Below, one piece after another: positions 29,301 through 35,962 of a stretch of DNA of 35,962 nucleotides. Numbering within the stretch: the stretch's first letter is position 1; each line of letters opens with the position of its first letter. The notes beneath the pieces were generated by a model that saw nothing but the letters and a program-made list of their open reading frames with translations, had not been told where the DNA came from and searched no databases. The DNA comes from Prevotella sp. (GTDB taxonomy: Bacteria > Bacteroidota > Bacteroidia > Bacteroidales > Bacteroidaceae): positions 1 to 35,962 of the forward strand of contig JAGCRH010000134.1 in assembly GCA_017964785.1 (NCBI GenBank). The letters run 5' to 3'. Both the position numbers and the translations under genes were made by a program.

Positions 29301-31339
29301 TATTTCAGTTCCAGTTCCTTTTGCAGGCGGATAATCTCGTCGCGATACTGGGCGGCCTGCAGGAAGTCGAGTTGCTTGGCAGCCTCCTTCATCTTACGGG
29401 TGGTCTCGGCGATGAGTTTCTCCATCTGCGGACGGGTCATGTGTTCGATAATCGGGTCGGCGGTGGTGGTACTACTTGTGCTGCCGCTTTCTGCTGCCAT
29501 ACCGATGCTCCGTATCAGTTCTTTCGTGTCGGCACGGTTCTCCTTCTGCAAGTTACTTAGGCTCAGGTTCTTGACAATCTGTTTGGGCGTGATGTGATGC
29601 GTCTCGTTATAGTGCATCTGTTTCATGCGCCGACGCAGGGTCTCATCGATAGTCAGTTGCATGGAAGCGGTGATGGTGTCAGCATACATGATCACCTTAC
29701 CGTTCACGTTTCTGGCGGCACGTCCTGCCGTCTGCGTCAGACTACGGTGACTGCGCAGGAAACCCTCCTTATCGGCATCAAGGATAGCCACCAGCGACAC
29801 CTCGGGCAAGTCCAGTCCCTCACGCAGCAGGTTCACACCCACCAGTACATCGTAGACACCCTGTCGCAAGTCTGACAGGATCTTCACTCTTTCGAGCGTC
29901 GCCACATCGCTGTGGATATAGGCGGTTTGGATGTCGTGGTTCATCAGGTATTCCGTCAGTTCCTCTGCCATACGCTTGGTGAGGGTGGTCACCAGCACAC
30001 GCTCCCCACGGTGACTGCGTGTCAGGATCTCGTCCATCAGGTCGTCAATCTGGTTCTCACTCTTACGCACCTCAATCTCGGGATCCAGCAGACCCGTTGG
30101 ACGGATCACCTGTTCCACCACAACGCCCTCTGCCTCAGTCAGTTCGTAGTCGGCAGGGGTGGCACTCACGTAGATCACCTGGTTGATCATCTCGTGGAAC
30201 TCCTCGAAGGTCAGCGGACGGTTGTCGAAGGCCGCTGGCAGACGGAACCCATACTCCACGAGGTTGGTCTTACGGGCCCTGTCGCCGCCATACATCGCAT
30301 TGATCTGTGGCACGCTCACATGACTCTCGTCGATAATCAGCAGATAGTCTTCCGGGAAGAAGTCGAGCAGGCAATAGGGCCTTTCTCCTGCCTTGCGCCC
30401 GTCAAAGTAGCGGCTGTAGTTCTCAATGCCCGAGCAATGCCCGAGTTCCTTGATCATTTCCATATCGTACTCTACGCGTTCCTTGATGCGCTGCGCCTTG
30501 ATGCCGTCGCCGAGTTCCTGGAAATAGGCAATCTGCTGCACCAGGTCGTCCTGAATATTGCGGATGGCGATGTTGGTCTGTTCCTGCGAGGTCATAAAGA
30601 GGTTGGCAGGGTAGAGTTTATATTCCTCGAAGCGTGCCAGACGGTCGAAGGTCACAGCATCCACTTCTTCCAGGGCATCTATCTCATCGTCCCAGAAGGT
30701 GACGCGCAGCACCACCTCACTATAAGCCATGGCGATATCCACTGTGTCGCCTTTCACACGGAAGTTGCCCCGTTGCAGGTCAATGTCGTTGCGGATATAC
30801 AGAGCCGAGACGAGATTTCTTAACAAAGCGTTCCTGTCTAACTTCTGTCCGACGTGCAGTTCTATGACATTTTCCTGTAAGGCCACAGGACTCCCCATAC
30901 CATAGATACATGAAACCGATGATACAACGACGACATCGTTTCTGCCTGACAATAAGTTTGATACCGCGGACAGTCGTAGTCGGTCAATTTCCTGGTTGAT
31001 GGCAAGGTCTTTCTCAATATAGGTGTCTGTCGACGGGAGATAGGCCTCTGGCTGGTAGTAGTCATAATAACTGACATAATACTCGATGGCGTTCTGTGGG
31101 AAAAAGCCCCTCATCTCGTCGTAGAGTTGGGCGGCAAGGGTCTTGTTATGGCTCAGGATGAGGGTAGGGCGGTTGATGTTGGCAATGACATTTGCCATTG
31201 TGAATGTCTTGCCGGAACCCGTCACGCCCAACAGCACCTGCGACTTGTCTCCCCGTCGCAGTCCGTCAGTCAGTTCCCTGATCGCCTCCGGCTGGTCGCC
31301 AGTGGGCTGATAGGGTGAAGTCAGTATAAATTTGCTCAT
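29300..31339 (-). CDS. uvrB: Excinuclease ABC subunit B
   Basis: 679 aa from the ATG at 31339 (MSKFILTSPYQPTGDQPEAI). The upstream in-frame extension is encoded by the AATTATG repeat array and the promoter, and is rejected. It is the damage-verifying helicase of nucleotide excision repair. Walker A is GVTGSGKT (38-45); the DNA-clamping beta-hairpin YYDYYQPEAYLPSTDTYIEK is at 91-110; IDESHVSVPQI is the Walker B region; VTTLTKRMAEELTEYL and VGVNLLREGLDLPEVSLV belong to the second helicase domain; TQTAGRAARN is motif VI. The C-terminal UVR domain (KLIAETTRKMKEAAKQLDFLQAAQYRDEI) contacts UvrC. Full length, with no oddities. Confidence 0.98.
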   Translation of the reverse strand: MSKFILTSPYQPTGDQPEAIRELTDGLRRGDKSQVLLGVTGSGKTFTMANVIANINRPTLILSHNKTLAAQLYDEMRGFFPQNAIEYYVSYYDYYQPEAYLPSTDTYIEKDLAINQEIDRLRLSAVSNLLSGRNDVVVVSSVSCIYGMGSPVALQENVIELHVGQKLDRNALLRNLVSALYIRNDIDLQRGNFRVKGDTVDIAMAYSEVVLRVTFWDDEIDALEEVDAVTFDRLARFEEYKLYPANLFMTSQEQTNIAIRNIQDDLVQQIAYFQELGDGIKAQRIKERVEYDMEMIKELGHCSGIENYSRYFDGRKAGERPYCLLDFFPEDYLLIIDESHVSVPQINAMYGGDRARKTNLVEYGFRLPAAFDNRPLTFEEFHEMINQVIYVSATPADYELTEAEGVVVEQVIRPTGLLDPEIEVRKSENQIDDLMDEILTRSHRGERVLVTTLTKRMAEELTEYLMNHDIQTAYIHSDVATLERVKILSDLRQGVYDVLVGVNLLREGLDLPEVSLVAILDADKEGFLRSHRSLTQTAGRAARNVNGKVIMYADTITASMQLTIDETLRRRMKQMHYNETHHITPKQIVKNLSLSNLQKENRADTKELIRSIGMAAESGSTSSTTTADPIIEHMTRPQMEKLIAETTRKMKEAAKQLDFLQAAQYRDEIIRLQKELELK

Positions 31340-31348
31340 AACAAAGTG

Positions 31349-31356
31349 CAAAGATA
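31349..31356 (-). promoter_or_regulatory. Promoter -7 box of uvrB
   Basis: TATCTTTG on the minus strand, 9 nt before the uvrB ATG at 31339. No TTTG lies at the -33 distance, where the CATAATT array begins. Confidence 0.6.
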
Positions 31357-31359
31357 CGA

Positions 31360-31394
31360 AATAATTCATAATACATAATTCATAATTCATAATT
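31360..31394. repeat. CATAATT heptamer array between uvrB and bamD
   Basis: AATAATT (31360-31366), CATAATA (31367-31373), then three exact CATAATT units to 31394. The array sits between the two divergent promoters. On the minus strand it gives AATTATG units, which explains the false N-terminal extension of uvrB. Confidence 0.8.
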
Positions 31395-31406
31395 TTAATA
31401 AAAAAC

Positions 31407-31437
31407 TTTGTTATTTAGCCGAAATGTCGTAACTTTG
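31407..31437 (+). promoter_or_regulatory. Consensus promoter of bamD-rpoZ-DUF4293
   Basis: TTTG at 31407-31410, a 19-nt spacer and TAACTTTG at 31430-31437, nine nt before the bamD ATG. Confidence 0.8.
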
Positions 31438-31446
31438 CACCCCGAA

Positions 31447-32274
31447 ATGAAGAAAAGTCTTATAATAGGTACGTGTATGACGCTACTCCTTTGCAGTTGC
31501 GCAGGGGAGTTCAACAAGGTCTATAAGTCGACAGACAACGACTACAGATATGAATACGCCAAGGAGGCCTTTGCCATGGGAAAGTTCCAGCAGGCAGCGA
31601 CCCTCTTGGAGGAAATCATTACTCTCAAGAAAGGTTCTGAGGAGGAGCAGGAAAGCCTCTACATGCTGGCGATGGCCCAGTATTGCAATCGCGACTACGA
31701 GGCAGCCTCTGCCACCTTTAAGAAATATATCAGCCGCTATCCCCGTGGCATCTATGCCGAGGCGGCAGCCTTCTATGTGGGTCAGACCCTCTATGAGGAA
31801 TCGCCCGAGCCCCGTCTCGACCAGTCGCCTACGATTGGTGCCATGAATGCCTATCAGCAGTTCCTCGACCTCTATCCCGACTCCAAACTGCGTCCTGCTG
31901 CCCAGGAGCGCCTTTATGAGTTGCAGGACAAACTGGTGCAGAAGGAGTTGCTCTCTGCCGAACTCTATTACAACCTCGGCGGTTATTTCGGCAATATCAA
32001 CAAGAACGACGAGAGTAACTACACCTCGTGTATCATCACTGCCCAGAACGCCCTCAAACAGTATCCCTATTCCAAGTGGCGTGAGGAATTTGCCGTGCTC
32101 ATCATGAAGAGCAAGTTCCAGTTGGCAGAGAATTCCACGATGGAGAAGCGTCTGGATCGTTATCGCGATGCCGAGGATGAGTGCTATGGCTTCCTCAATG
32201 AGTATCCCGACTCAAAGAATATCTCGCTGGCCGAGAAATACATCAATAAATGCAAAAAAGTAATTAAGGATTAA
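31447..32274 (+). CDS. bamD: Outer membrane protein assembly factor BamD (lipoprotein)
   Basis: 275 aa from the ATG at 31447, just after the promoter; the earlier in-frame start overlaps the -33 box. It has a lipoprotein signal ending LLLCSC with lipidated C18, then TPR repeats: YRYEYAKEAFAMGKFQQAATLLEEI, YMLAMAQYCNRDYEAASATFKKYI, AMNAYQQFLDLYPDSKLRP, and the C-terminal pattern NEYPDSKNISLAEKYINKCKK. BamD is the essential lipoprotein of the BAM complex, which inserts barrels such as the TonB receptor and the porin in this window. It is followed by rpoZ after 3 nt. Confidence 0.93.
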   Translation: MKKSLIIGTCMTLLLCSCAGEFNKVYKSTDNDYRYEYAKEAFAMGKFQQAATLLEEIITLKKGSEEEQESLYMLAMAQYCNRDYEAASATFKKYISRYPRGIYAEAAAFYVGQTLYEESPEPRLDQSPTIGAMNAYQQFLDLYPDSKLRPAAQERLYELQDKLVQKELLSAELYYNLGGYFGNINKNDESNYTSCIITAQNALKQYPYSKWREEFAVLIMKSKFQLAENSTMEKRLDRYRDAEDECYGFLNEYPDSKNISLAEKYINKCKKVIKD

Positions 32275-32277
32275 AAT

Positions 32278-32616
32278 ATGGATTACAAGAAATCAAAAGC
32301 ACCGGTGAATACCGTGACCCGTAACATTATGGATCTCTGCAAGGATACCGACAATATCTACGAGAGTGTTGCCATCATTGCCAAGCGTGCCAACCAGATT
32401 AGCGTACAGATCAAAGAAGACCTGTCGAAGAAACTGGCTGAGTTTGCTTCCTATAACGACTCACTTGAGGAGGTGTTCGAGAACCGTGAACAGATCGAGA
32501 TATCACGTTACTATGAGAAGTTGCCGAAGCCCTCTCTGCTGGCTACTCAGGAGTTTATTGAGGACAAGGTGTACTGGCGTGATCCCCAACGTGACAGTCT
32601 GAATCAGGAGAACTAA
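32278..32616 (+). CDS. rpoZ: DNA-directed RNA polymerase omega subunit (Rpb6/RpoZ-like)
   Basis: 112 aa. The pattern MDYKKSKAPVNTVTRNIMDLCKDTDNIYESVAIIAKRANQI is the Bacteroidetes form of omega, longer than the roughly 90-residue E. coli protein and with a C-terminal tail (EFIEDKVYWRDPQRDSLNQ). It assists assembly of beta-prime. Location directly after bamD and before DUF4293 is a common Bacteroidetes arrangement. Confidence 0.9.
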   Translation: MDYKKSKAPVNTVTRNIMDLCKDTDNIYESVAIIAKRANQISVQIKEDLSKKLAEFASYNDSLEEVFENREQIEISRYYEKLPKPSLLATQEFIEDKVYWRDPQRDSLNQEN

Positions 32617-32622
32617 TTCGCT

Positions 32623-33084
32623 ATGATACAGCGTAAACAGACTCTCTATCTCATGGCGGCCATCATCCTGACCGTCATGTGTCTTTCTATGCAGATTGGT
32701 GCGTTCCGTGCTGCCGGCATGGAGGTAGCCCGTGTCTATAACCTGTGGTTTACCGACCCTCTCGGCAAGCACCACTTCGACACCTGGCCCCTGATGGCTA
32801 TCCTGCTGCCTACAGCCGTGATAGCCTGCTATACCATCTTCTTATATCACAACCGCAAGACGCAAGCCCTTTTCTGCGGACTCAACGCCTTGCTGGTCGT
32901 GGGTTGGTATATCTGCTATTTCGTCGTAGGACAGACGGTAGGTGATAAGTCCTGGGGAACAGTCAGTTTCCGTCCGGAGTGGCCTGCCGTGCTGCCAGCC
33001 GTTGCGCTCATCCTCTATCTGATGGCGATGCGCGCCATCAGGGCTGATGAGCGGCTCGTCCGTTCAATGGACCGTATTCGTTGA
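32623..33084 (+). CDS. DUF4293 family four-helix membrane protein
   Basis: 153 aa with four membrane helices: about 8-28 (LYLMAAIILTVMCLSMQIGAF), 50-70 (WPLMAILLPTAVIACYTIFLY), 82-103 (ALFCGLNALLVVGWYICYFVVG) and 120-140 (WPAVLPAVALILYLMAMRAI). The start MIQRKQTLYLMAA and the end VRSMDRIR are typical of the DUF4293 family of unknown function. It follows rpoZ by 6 nt, and its end overlaps the convergent GH43 gene by 21 nt. Confidence 0.88.
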   Translation: MIQRKQTLYLMAAIILTVMCLSMQIGAFRAAGMEVARVYNLWFTDPLGKHHFDTWPLMAILLPTAVIACYTIFLYHNRKTQALFCGLNALLVVGWYICYFVVGQTVGDKSWGTVSFRPEWPAVLPAVALILYLMAMRAIRADERLVRSMDRIR

Positions 33085-34821
33085 CAAGCGTTTACGGCTC
33101 CGCATCTTTCCATTCTTATCTTGATACTGCTCGATGACGACACCACGATACGGGGTGCCGTCCGTCAGGCGGTGTCCGTTCAGGTCGAAGAGACCCGTGG
33201 GCTTTTCGGTTTCAGTTGTGCGGATGGGGAAGATGCCGTTGGTGGCTGGCTCGTGAGAGAAGTTCCAGGCATCAAACTGCACCTCGTCGGCCTCACTAAA
33301 GATGAAGTACAGGTTTTGCTTACCCTTGAACACCTCGGGGTCGACATCTATCGTATAGTCTTCCCAATCGGTGGAGGAGAACTCTACCGTGGCCTTGAAG
33401 CCTCTTGCCGTCTTACTGAAACGTACCCCCAACTTACCCGTTCCTTTTACTCTGACCTTCAACGACTTGGCGCCTTCCTCGCCGAAGTCGGCGTTGCGCA
33501 CCATCGTCCAGGCACCAGTATTCATCTTCACATACATGTTTTCTGAAGCGTCATTACCAAGTGTACTGACCTTCGTATTGGTCTTGACGTTCTTGAAGTC
33601 CTCGTACACCACGCCGCCACAATTGGCCATCGTCTCAGCCTCCTGCAAAGCGTAGGGATCCAGGTTCTTGATGGCAGTCACACCGGTCAGGTTCGGTGTC
33701 ACCGTGGTAATCTTCTGCGTACTCTCGTTTACCGTTACCTTGTTCACACAAATGGAACGGAAGATGCTCGTATTGTTGTCTATGATGCCTGCGCTTTGCC
33801 AACTCTGCATCAAGGGCGCTCCATGGTAGAGATAATAGTAGGTGCCCTGAAATTTCTGTATATGGGAATGGTTGTTGTTCGTCCCCATACCAGGATGAGG
33901 CCCATAGACTCCTTTGTACACCCATGAGTCAGGGTTTGTGGGGTCGTCGGAAACCATATAGCACATGGTGCAGGTATTCGGTTTTGAAACGCTGATGCCC
34001 TTTTCTTTTTTGTAGGCATTCCAGTCGGCATCGTTGCGCTGTGCCCAATTAGAACAATAGGTATAGACATACTTACCGTCCATGACGTTCAGTTCATTAG
34101 CCTCGAAGTGGTAGGGGGCAGGGATCTTGACTGCCGAACCATCGACTGCGGTCATGGATGACTTTAGTTTGGCAATACGGGCAGCATCGGGCATTATCTG
34201 ACTGGGGCCAAGGCCACCGAAAGAAATCCAGCCAACGCCGTTCTCGTCGATGACTACACCTGGATCGAAATTGGCATTCGTACCTATCTTATTGGCACCT
34301 GATGTATCGTAATGTATCATCAATCTTGAAAGAGGCGATTTCCATGGACCGATAGGCGAATTGGCCTTCAGCACGCCAACGCCATGACTGCTGTTGCAGA
34401 AGTATAGGAAGAACTCTTCGGTACCGTCCTCCTTGGTACGCCATACGACTGATGGTGCCCATGAGACCCCATAGCCCTGGTACCATGGATTCGATGTCCA
34501 ACTGGAGCAGATCTTCTTCGTGTCGATGGTGCCGTGGAAGGTCCAGTTTACCATATCATCAGTCGAGAATACCACGATCGATTTGATCTCACCATAGGTG
34601 TTCTCACCTTTTTTGCCATTTTTGATAAATTGCTGGTGGTCGTTCGAACCGTAGACATACAGACGCCCATTGTATTCCAGCGCCGTCGGGTCGGCACAGA
34701 AGACGCTCGCACTGATCGGGTTACCGTCAGATAATCCCTTGTAGTTCTTTTCAATTGATTGTGCACTCAGGTGCAGGCTTGCGGCCATCAGGGTGGCCAT
34801 AGTCATGATACGTATATGCAT
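33064..34821 (-). CDS. Exported family 43 glycoside hydrolase with C-terminal CBM6-like domain
   Basis: 585 aa. Signal peptide at 1-20 (MHIRIMTMATLMAASLHLSA). The five-bladed GH43 propeller spans about 30-375: candidate base D44 in CADPTALEY, pKa modulator D186 in ANFDPGVVIDENG, and candidate acid E240 in HFEANELNVMDG. WAPSVVW and GGLGPSQIM are typical. A CBM6-like carbohydrate-binding domain is at about 395-535 (YALQEAETMANCGGVVYEDF, GRVKGTGKLG-like VKGTGKLGVRF). The end has GLFDLNGHRLTDG, a degenerate Prevotella-type sorting-like tail. GH43 enzymes release arabinose or xylose from arabinoxylan or arabinan; the exact bond is not predictable. It stands alone, not in a polysaccharide-utilisation locus. 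Confidence 0.9.
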   Translation of the reverse strand: MHIRIMTMATLMAASLHLSAQSIEKNYKGLSDGNPISASVFCADPTALEYNGRLYVYGSNDHQQFIKNGKKGENTYGEIKSIVVFSTDDMVNWTFHGTIDTKKICSSWTSNPWYQGYGVSWAPSVVWRTKEDGTEEFFLYFCNSSHGVGVLKANSPIGPWKSPLSRLMIHYDTSGANKIGTNANFDPGVVIDENGVGWISFGGLGPSQIMPDAARIAKLKSSMTAVDGSAVKIPAPYHFEANELNVMDGKYVYTYCSNWAQRNDADWNAYKKEKGISVSKPNTCTMCYMVSDDPTNPDSWVYKGVYGPHPGMGTNNNHSHIQKFQGTYYYLYHGAPLMQSWQSAGIIDNNTSIFRSICVNKVTVNESTQKITTVTPNLTGVTAIKNLDPYALQEAETMANCGGVVYEDFKNVKTNTKVSTLGNDASENMYVKMNTGAWTMVRNADFGEEGAKSLKVRVKGTGKLGVRFSKTARGFKATVEFSSTDWEDYTIDVDPEVFKGKQNLYFIFSEADEVQFDAWNFSHEPATNGIFPIRTTETEKPTGLFDLNGHRLTDGTPYRGVVIEQYQDKNGKMRSRKRLSTNTVH

Positions 34822-34843
34822 AGTTCATCAGTTATTTTGGGTG

Positions 34844-34875
34844 CAAAATTACTAAAAAGAAAGGTAAGAACCAAA
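34844..34875 (-). promoter_or_regulatory. Consensus promoter of the GH43 gene
   Basis: On the minus strand TTTG (34872-34875), 20 nt, TAATTTTG (34844-34851), 22 nt before the ATG at 34821. The gene therefore has its own promoter and is not merely read through from HU/smalltalk. Confidence 0.8.
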
Positions 34876-34883
34876 TAAAACGT

Positions 34884-34907
34884 CAAAAACCTGCCATTGC
34901 TGGCAGG
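34884..34907 (-). terminator. Intrinsic terminator after smalltalk
   Basis: CCTGCCA (34890-34896) and TGGCAGG (34901-34907) form a 7-bp stem with a 4-nt loop. On the minus strand it is followed by a T-run (complement of 34885-34889). The plus strand also has a T-rich downstream stretch, so it may work both ways. Confidence 0.75.
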
Positions 34908-34916
34908 CTTTTGCTT

Positions 34917-35030
34917 TTAGATTAATGGGCCTCGGCCCATGCAACTGGTCGTTGTGATGGCCGTCAGGAAGGCTGTGAGCGCGGCTACTAACACCTTCAC
35001 CGCAATCTCAATAAATCCTTTCTTTTTCAT
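34917..35030 (-). CDS. Smalltalk family mini-protein, 37 aa
   Basis: The ATG at 35030 gives MKKKGFIEIAVKVLVAALTA, then FLTAITTTSC and MGRGPLI. A basic start, one hydrophobic helix (about 7-27) and a TTSC lipobox-like end match the Bacteroidetes 'smalltalk' mini-proteins, usually encoded right after an HU-HIG DNA-binding protein, as here (25 nt after its stop). Their function is unknown. C30 might be lipidated, leaving only a seven-residue tail after it, which would be an unusual lipopeptide. Confidence 0.8.
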   Translation of the reverse strand: MKKKGFIEIAVKVLVAALTAFLTAITTTSCMGRGPLI

Positions 35031-35055
35031 TTTCAATTTTTCAATTTTTTAATTC
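35031..35055. repeat. AATTTTTC-type octamers between HU-HIG gene and smalltalk
   Basis: TTTTCAAT, TTTTCAAT and TTTTTAAT follow each other in the 25-nt spacer; on the transcribed strand they read ATTGAAAA-type units directly upstream of the smalltalk ATG. Confidence 0.55.
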
Positions 35056-35619
35056 TTACTGGTCTCCGCCTCCGGTGTTTTCACCGCCTTGGCTGGTGCC
35101 GCCACCGTTGCCACCTTGGTTCTCACCGCCGTTGGTGTTCTCGCCGGTGTTGGTGTTCTCGGGATCCTCGATGGTGCCGTCGTCGGTCGAGGTCACACGC
35201 TTCACCTCCTTGCCCGTGCGGTCAAAGCAGGTGATCTGCACAGCCGTGTCGGCCAACTCCTCCTTCAGGTCTACGGCAGGCGTGAAGATGATACGGCGGG
35301 CGGTAATCAACGAGGACTTCACATCCTCCACCTTCTCCACGCTCTTGGCGCGCAGACCGAAGCGCATGCTTCCCAGTCCGGGCAGCGCCACCGAGTGACC
35401 TTCCGTCGCCCACGCCTTGATCACCTCACCGGCTGCGTCCCAGCAGGCTCGCATCACACCCTTGCTGACGCCCGAGCGCAGGGCTGCCTCCTTGATCACC
35501 TTCTCTTGACTCAGGGCGATGTACAACTCTGGCTGCATCACATAGCGCCACACACCGGGATCGTTCGGATTCTTTGTGAACTTAATGTTCTTCTCAATTG
35601 CTTTTACTTTCAATGCCAT
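35056..35619 (-). CDS. HU-HIG family DNA-binding protein with Gly/Asn-rich tail
   Basis: 187 aa. The HU/IHF-like domain (about 1-125) has the HIG-type features: MALKVKAIEKNIKFTKNPND at the start, EKVIKEAALRSGVSKGVMRACWDAAGEVIKAW in the helical half, GHSVALPGLGSMRFGLRAKSV on the DNA-binding arm, and RRIIFTPAVDLKEEL. The last 45 residues are acidic and low complexity (ENTN, GGEN, GGNGGG repeats) and probably disordered. The family is specific to Bacteroidetes and often sits with smalltalk and a cell-wall amidase gene; no amidase is visible within the window. Its promoter is at 35805-35836, giving an unusually long leader of about 180 nt. Confidence 0.9.
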   Translation of the reverse strand: MALKVKAIEKNIKFTKNPNDPGVWRYVMQPELYIALSQEKVIKEAALRSGVSKGVMRACWDAAGEVIKAWATEGHSVALPGLGSMRFGLRAKSVEKVEDVKSSLITARRIIFTPAVDLKEELADTAVQITCFDRTGKEVKRVTSTDDGTIEDPENTNTGENTNGGENQGGNGGGTSQGGENTGGGDQ

Positions 35620-35797
35620 AATCTTACTTTTTTAATGGTTAATAAATTGGTTAATTGTTTAAATGGTTAATAAATTGTTTAAATTTTTCTCATGTCTCTG
35701 GTTCGACTCATTTTCGGGCTCCAGTTAGGTAAAAATGCCTGCGCGCCTTGGAAATTTTTCCGCCCTGGGCAGGCCGCAAAAAAATCGTCTTACTTTT
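35620..35797 (-). promoter_or_regulatory. Long structured 5' leader of the HU-HIG gene
   Basis: Transcription from the promoter at 35805-35836 gives a leader of about 178 nt. Its distal part is GC-rich with pairing potential: 35737-35742 (GCCTGC) with 35769-35774 (GCAGGC), and inside it GGAAA (35750-35754) with TTTCC (35757-35761). The part near the ATG is an AT-only 7-mer array (35634-35682). It does not match a riboswitch I know. It could act in autoregulation or mRNA stability (inference). Confidence 0.45.
35634..35682. repeat. AT-only heptamer array upstream of the HU-HIG gene
   Basis: AATGGTTAATAAATTG occurs at 35634-35649 and again at 35662-35677, a period of 28 nt, i.e. four 7-mers. 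The intervening units (TGGTTAA, TTGTTTA) keep the 7-nt phase. It ends about 15 nt before the start codon on the minus strand. Confidence 0.6.
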
Positions 35798-35804
35798 GAC
35801 ACTG

Positions 35805-35836
35805 CAAAGGTACTCATAAAATCGTCCGGTTCCAAA
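35805..35836 (-). promoter_or_regulatory. Consensus promoter of HU-HIG/smalltalk
   Basis: On the minus strand TTTG (35833-35836), 20 nt, TACCTTTG (35805-35812): a full match. It is 186 nt from the ATG at 35619. Confidence 0.8.
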
Positions 35837-35962
35837 TTTTTGTCTTCAAACTTCGTGTTAATTTTTGTAAACGAAACGAGGCTCTATTTCCCCCATGTCA
35901 TCGGAGCGTCTTTTTGTCTTTTTGTCTTTTTTGATTTTTTGTAAATGTGCAAAAAATCACTC
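35837..35962. other. AT-rich upstream region with phased T-tract octamers
   Basis: No gene. GTCTTTTT units at 35908-35915, 35916-35923 and 35924-35931 are tandem 8-mers, followed by GATTTTTT. On the minus strand these are A-tracts 70 to 110 nt upstream of the HU-HIG promoter and might act as curved or UP-like DNA, although the 8-nt period is not helical. Confidence 0.4.

Noticed and set aside
29912-30823. 303-codon plus-strand open frame over uvrB
   Set aside because: A His/Val-rich shadow of uvrB without its own promoter or family features.
31340-31390. Longer N-terminus of UvrB
   Set aside because: The extension is encoded by AATTATG repeat units and the -7 box; MSKFILTSPYQ is the normal UvrB start.
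35735-35944. 69-codon plus-strand open frame near the right edge
   Set aside because: It covers the HU-HIG promoter and leader in antisense, and is Phe-rich from the T-tracts; no sign of a gene.

Overview
The window looks like a chromosomal piece of a Bacteroidales bacterium, most likely Prevotella in the broad sense (Prevotella/Segatella/Xylanibacter). The lineage call rests on many promoters of the Bacteroidetes type (TTTG, about 20 nt, TAnnTTTG), a T9SS plug protein (DUF5103), an HU-HIG DNA-binding protein with a 'smalltalk' mini-gene, the Bacteroidetes form of RNA polymerase omega, a Porin_10 porin, an NfeD/SPFH pair, and the methylmalonyl-CoA route to propionate. There is no sign of a prophage, IS element or CRISPR array. 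Most genes are core metabolism, envelope or regulation.

Layout. 1-2139 (-): methylmalonyl-CoA epimerase and a carboxyltransferase cut by the window edge, with a small four-helix-bundle gene between them that is framed by a 20-bp perfect inverted repeat. 2236-4596 (-): a TonB-dependent receptor. Divergent from it, 4725-6829 (+): a membrane-anchored coiled-coil protein with an HTH-like C-terminus, NfeD and an SPFH protein. 6938-8706 (+): dapA overlapping an AraC regulator. 8805-8878: tRNA-Arg(ACG) with a clear promoter and terminator, followed by a non-coding block of 11/22-nt repeats. 9306-10265 (-): an exported patatin. 10346-13507 (+): the most unusual gene, one uninterrupted 1053-codon reading frame joining a sigma-70-like domain to a periplasmic beta-propeller/Y_Y_Y sensor and a C-terminal AraC DNA-binding domain.

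13509-22446 (-) is a tightly packed run of eight genes, apparently led by one consensus promoter: hisIE, ftsE, lysC, lysA, two glycosyltransferases, class III fructose-1,6-bisphosphatase and the T9SS plug protein. With dapA upstream, three lysine/diaminopimelate steps are present. 22563-24403 (+): an RsbW-like anti-sigma kinase, a STAS antagonist, an RluA pseudouridine synthase and a 54-aa membrane protein. 24396-26014: a divergent HD hydrolase/menA pair with interleaved promoters. 26011-29173 (-): DUF4468 protein, a 54-aa membrane protein and a Porin_10 porin. 29300-31339 (-): uvrB, divergent from bamD-rpoZ-DUF4293 (31447-33084, +). 33064-35619 (-): GH43 enzyme, smalltalk and HU-HIG protein with a long structured leader.

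The main candidate for something new is the sigma/sensor/AraC fusion. Its predicted topology puts transcription-factor domains on both sides of a periplasmic sensor, with a signal-peptide-like junction. A second theme is non-coding: short phased repeat arrays (mostly 7-mers, also 8-, 9- and 11-mers) recur at gene junctions, and one encodes part of a signal peptide. All family calls come from reading the translated sequence; no database search was run.
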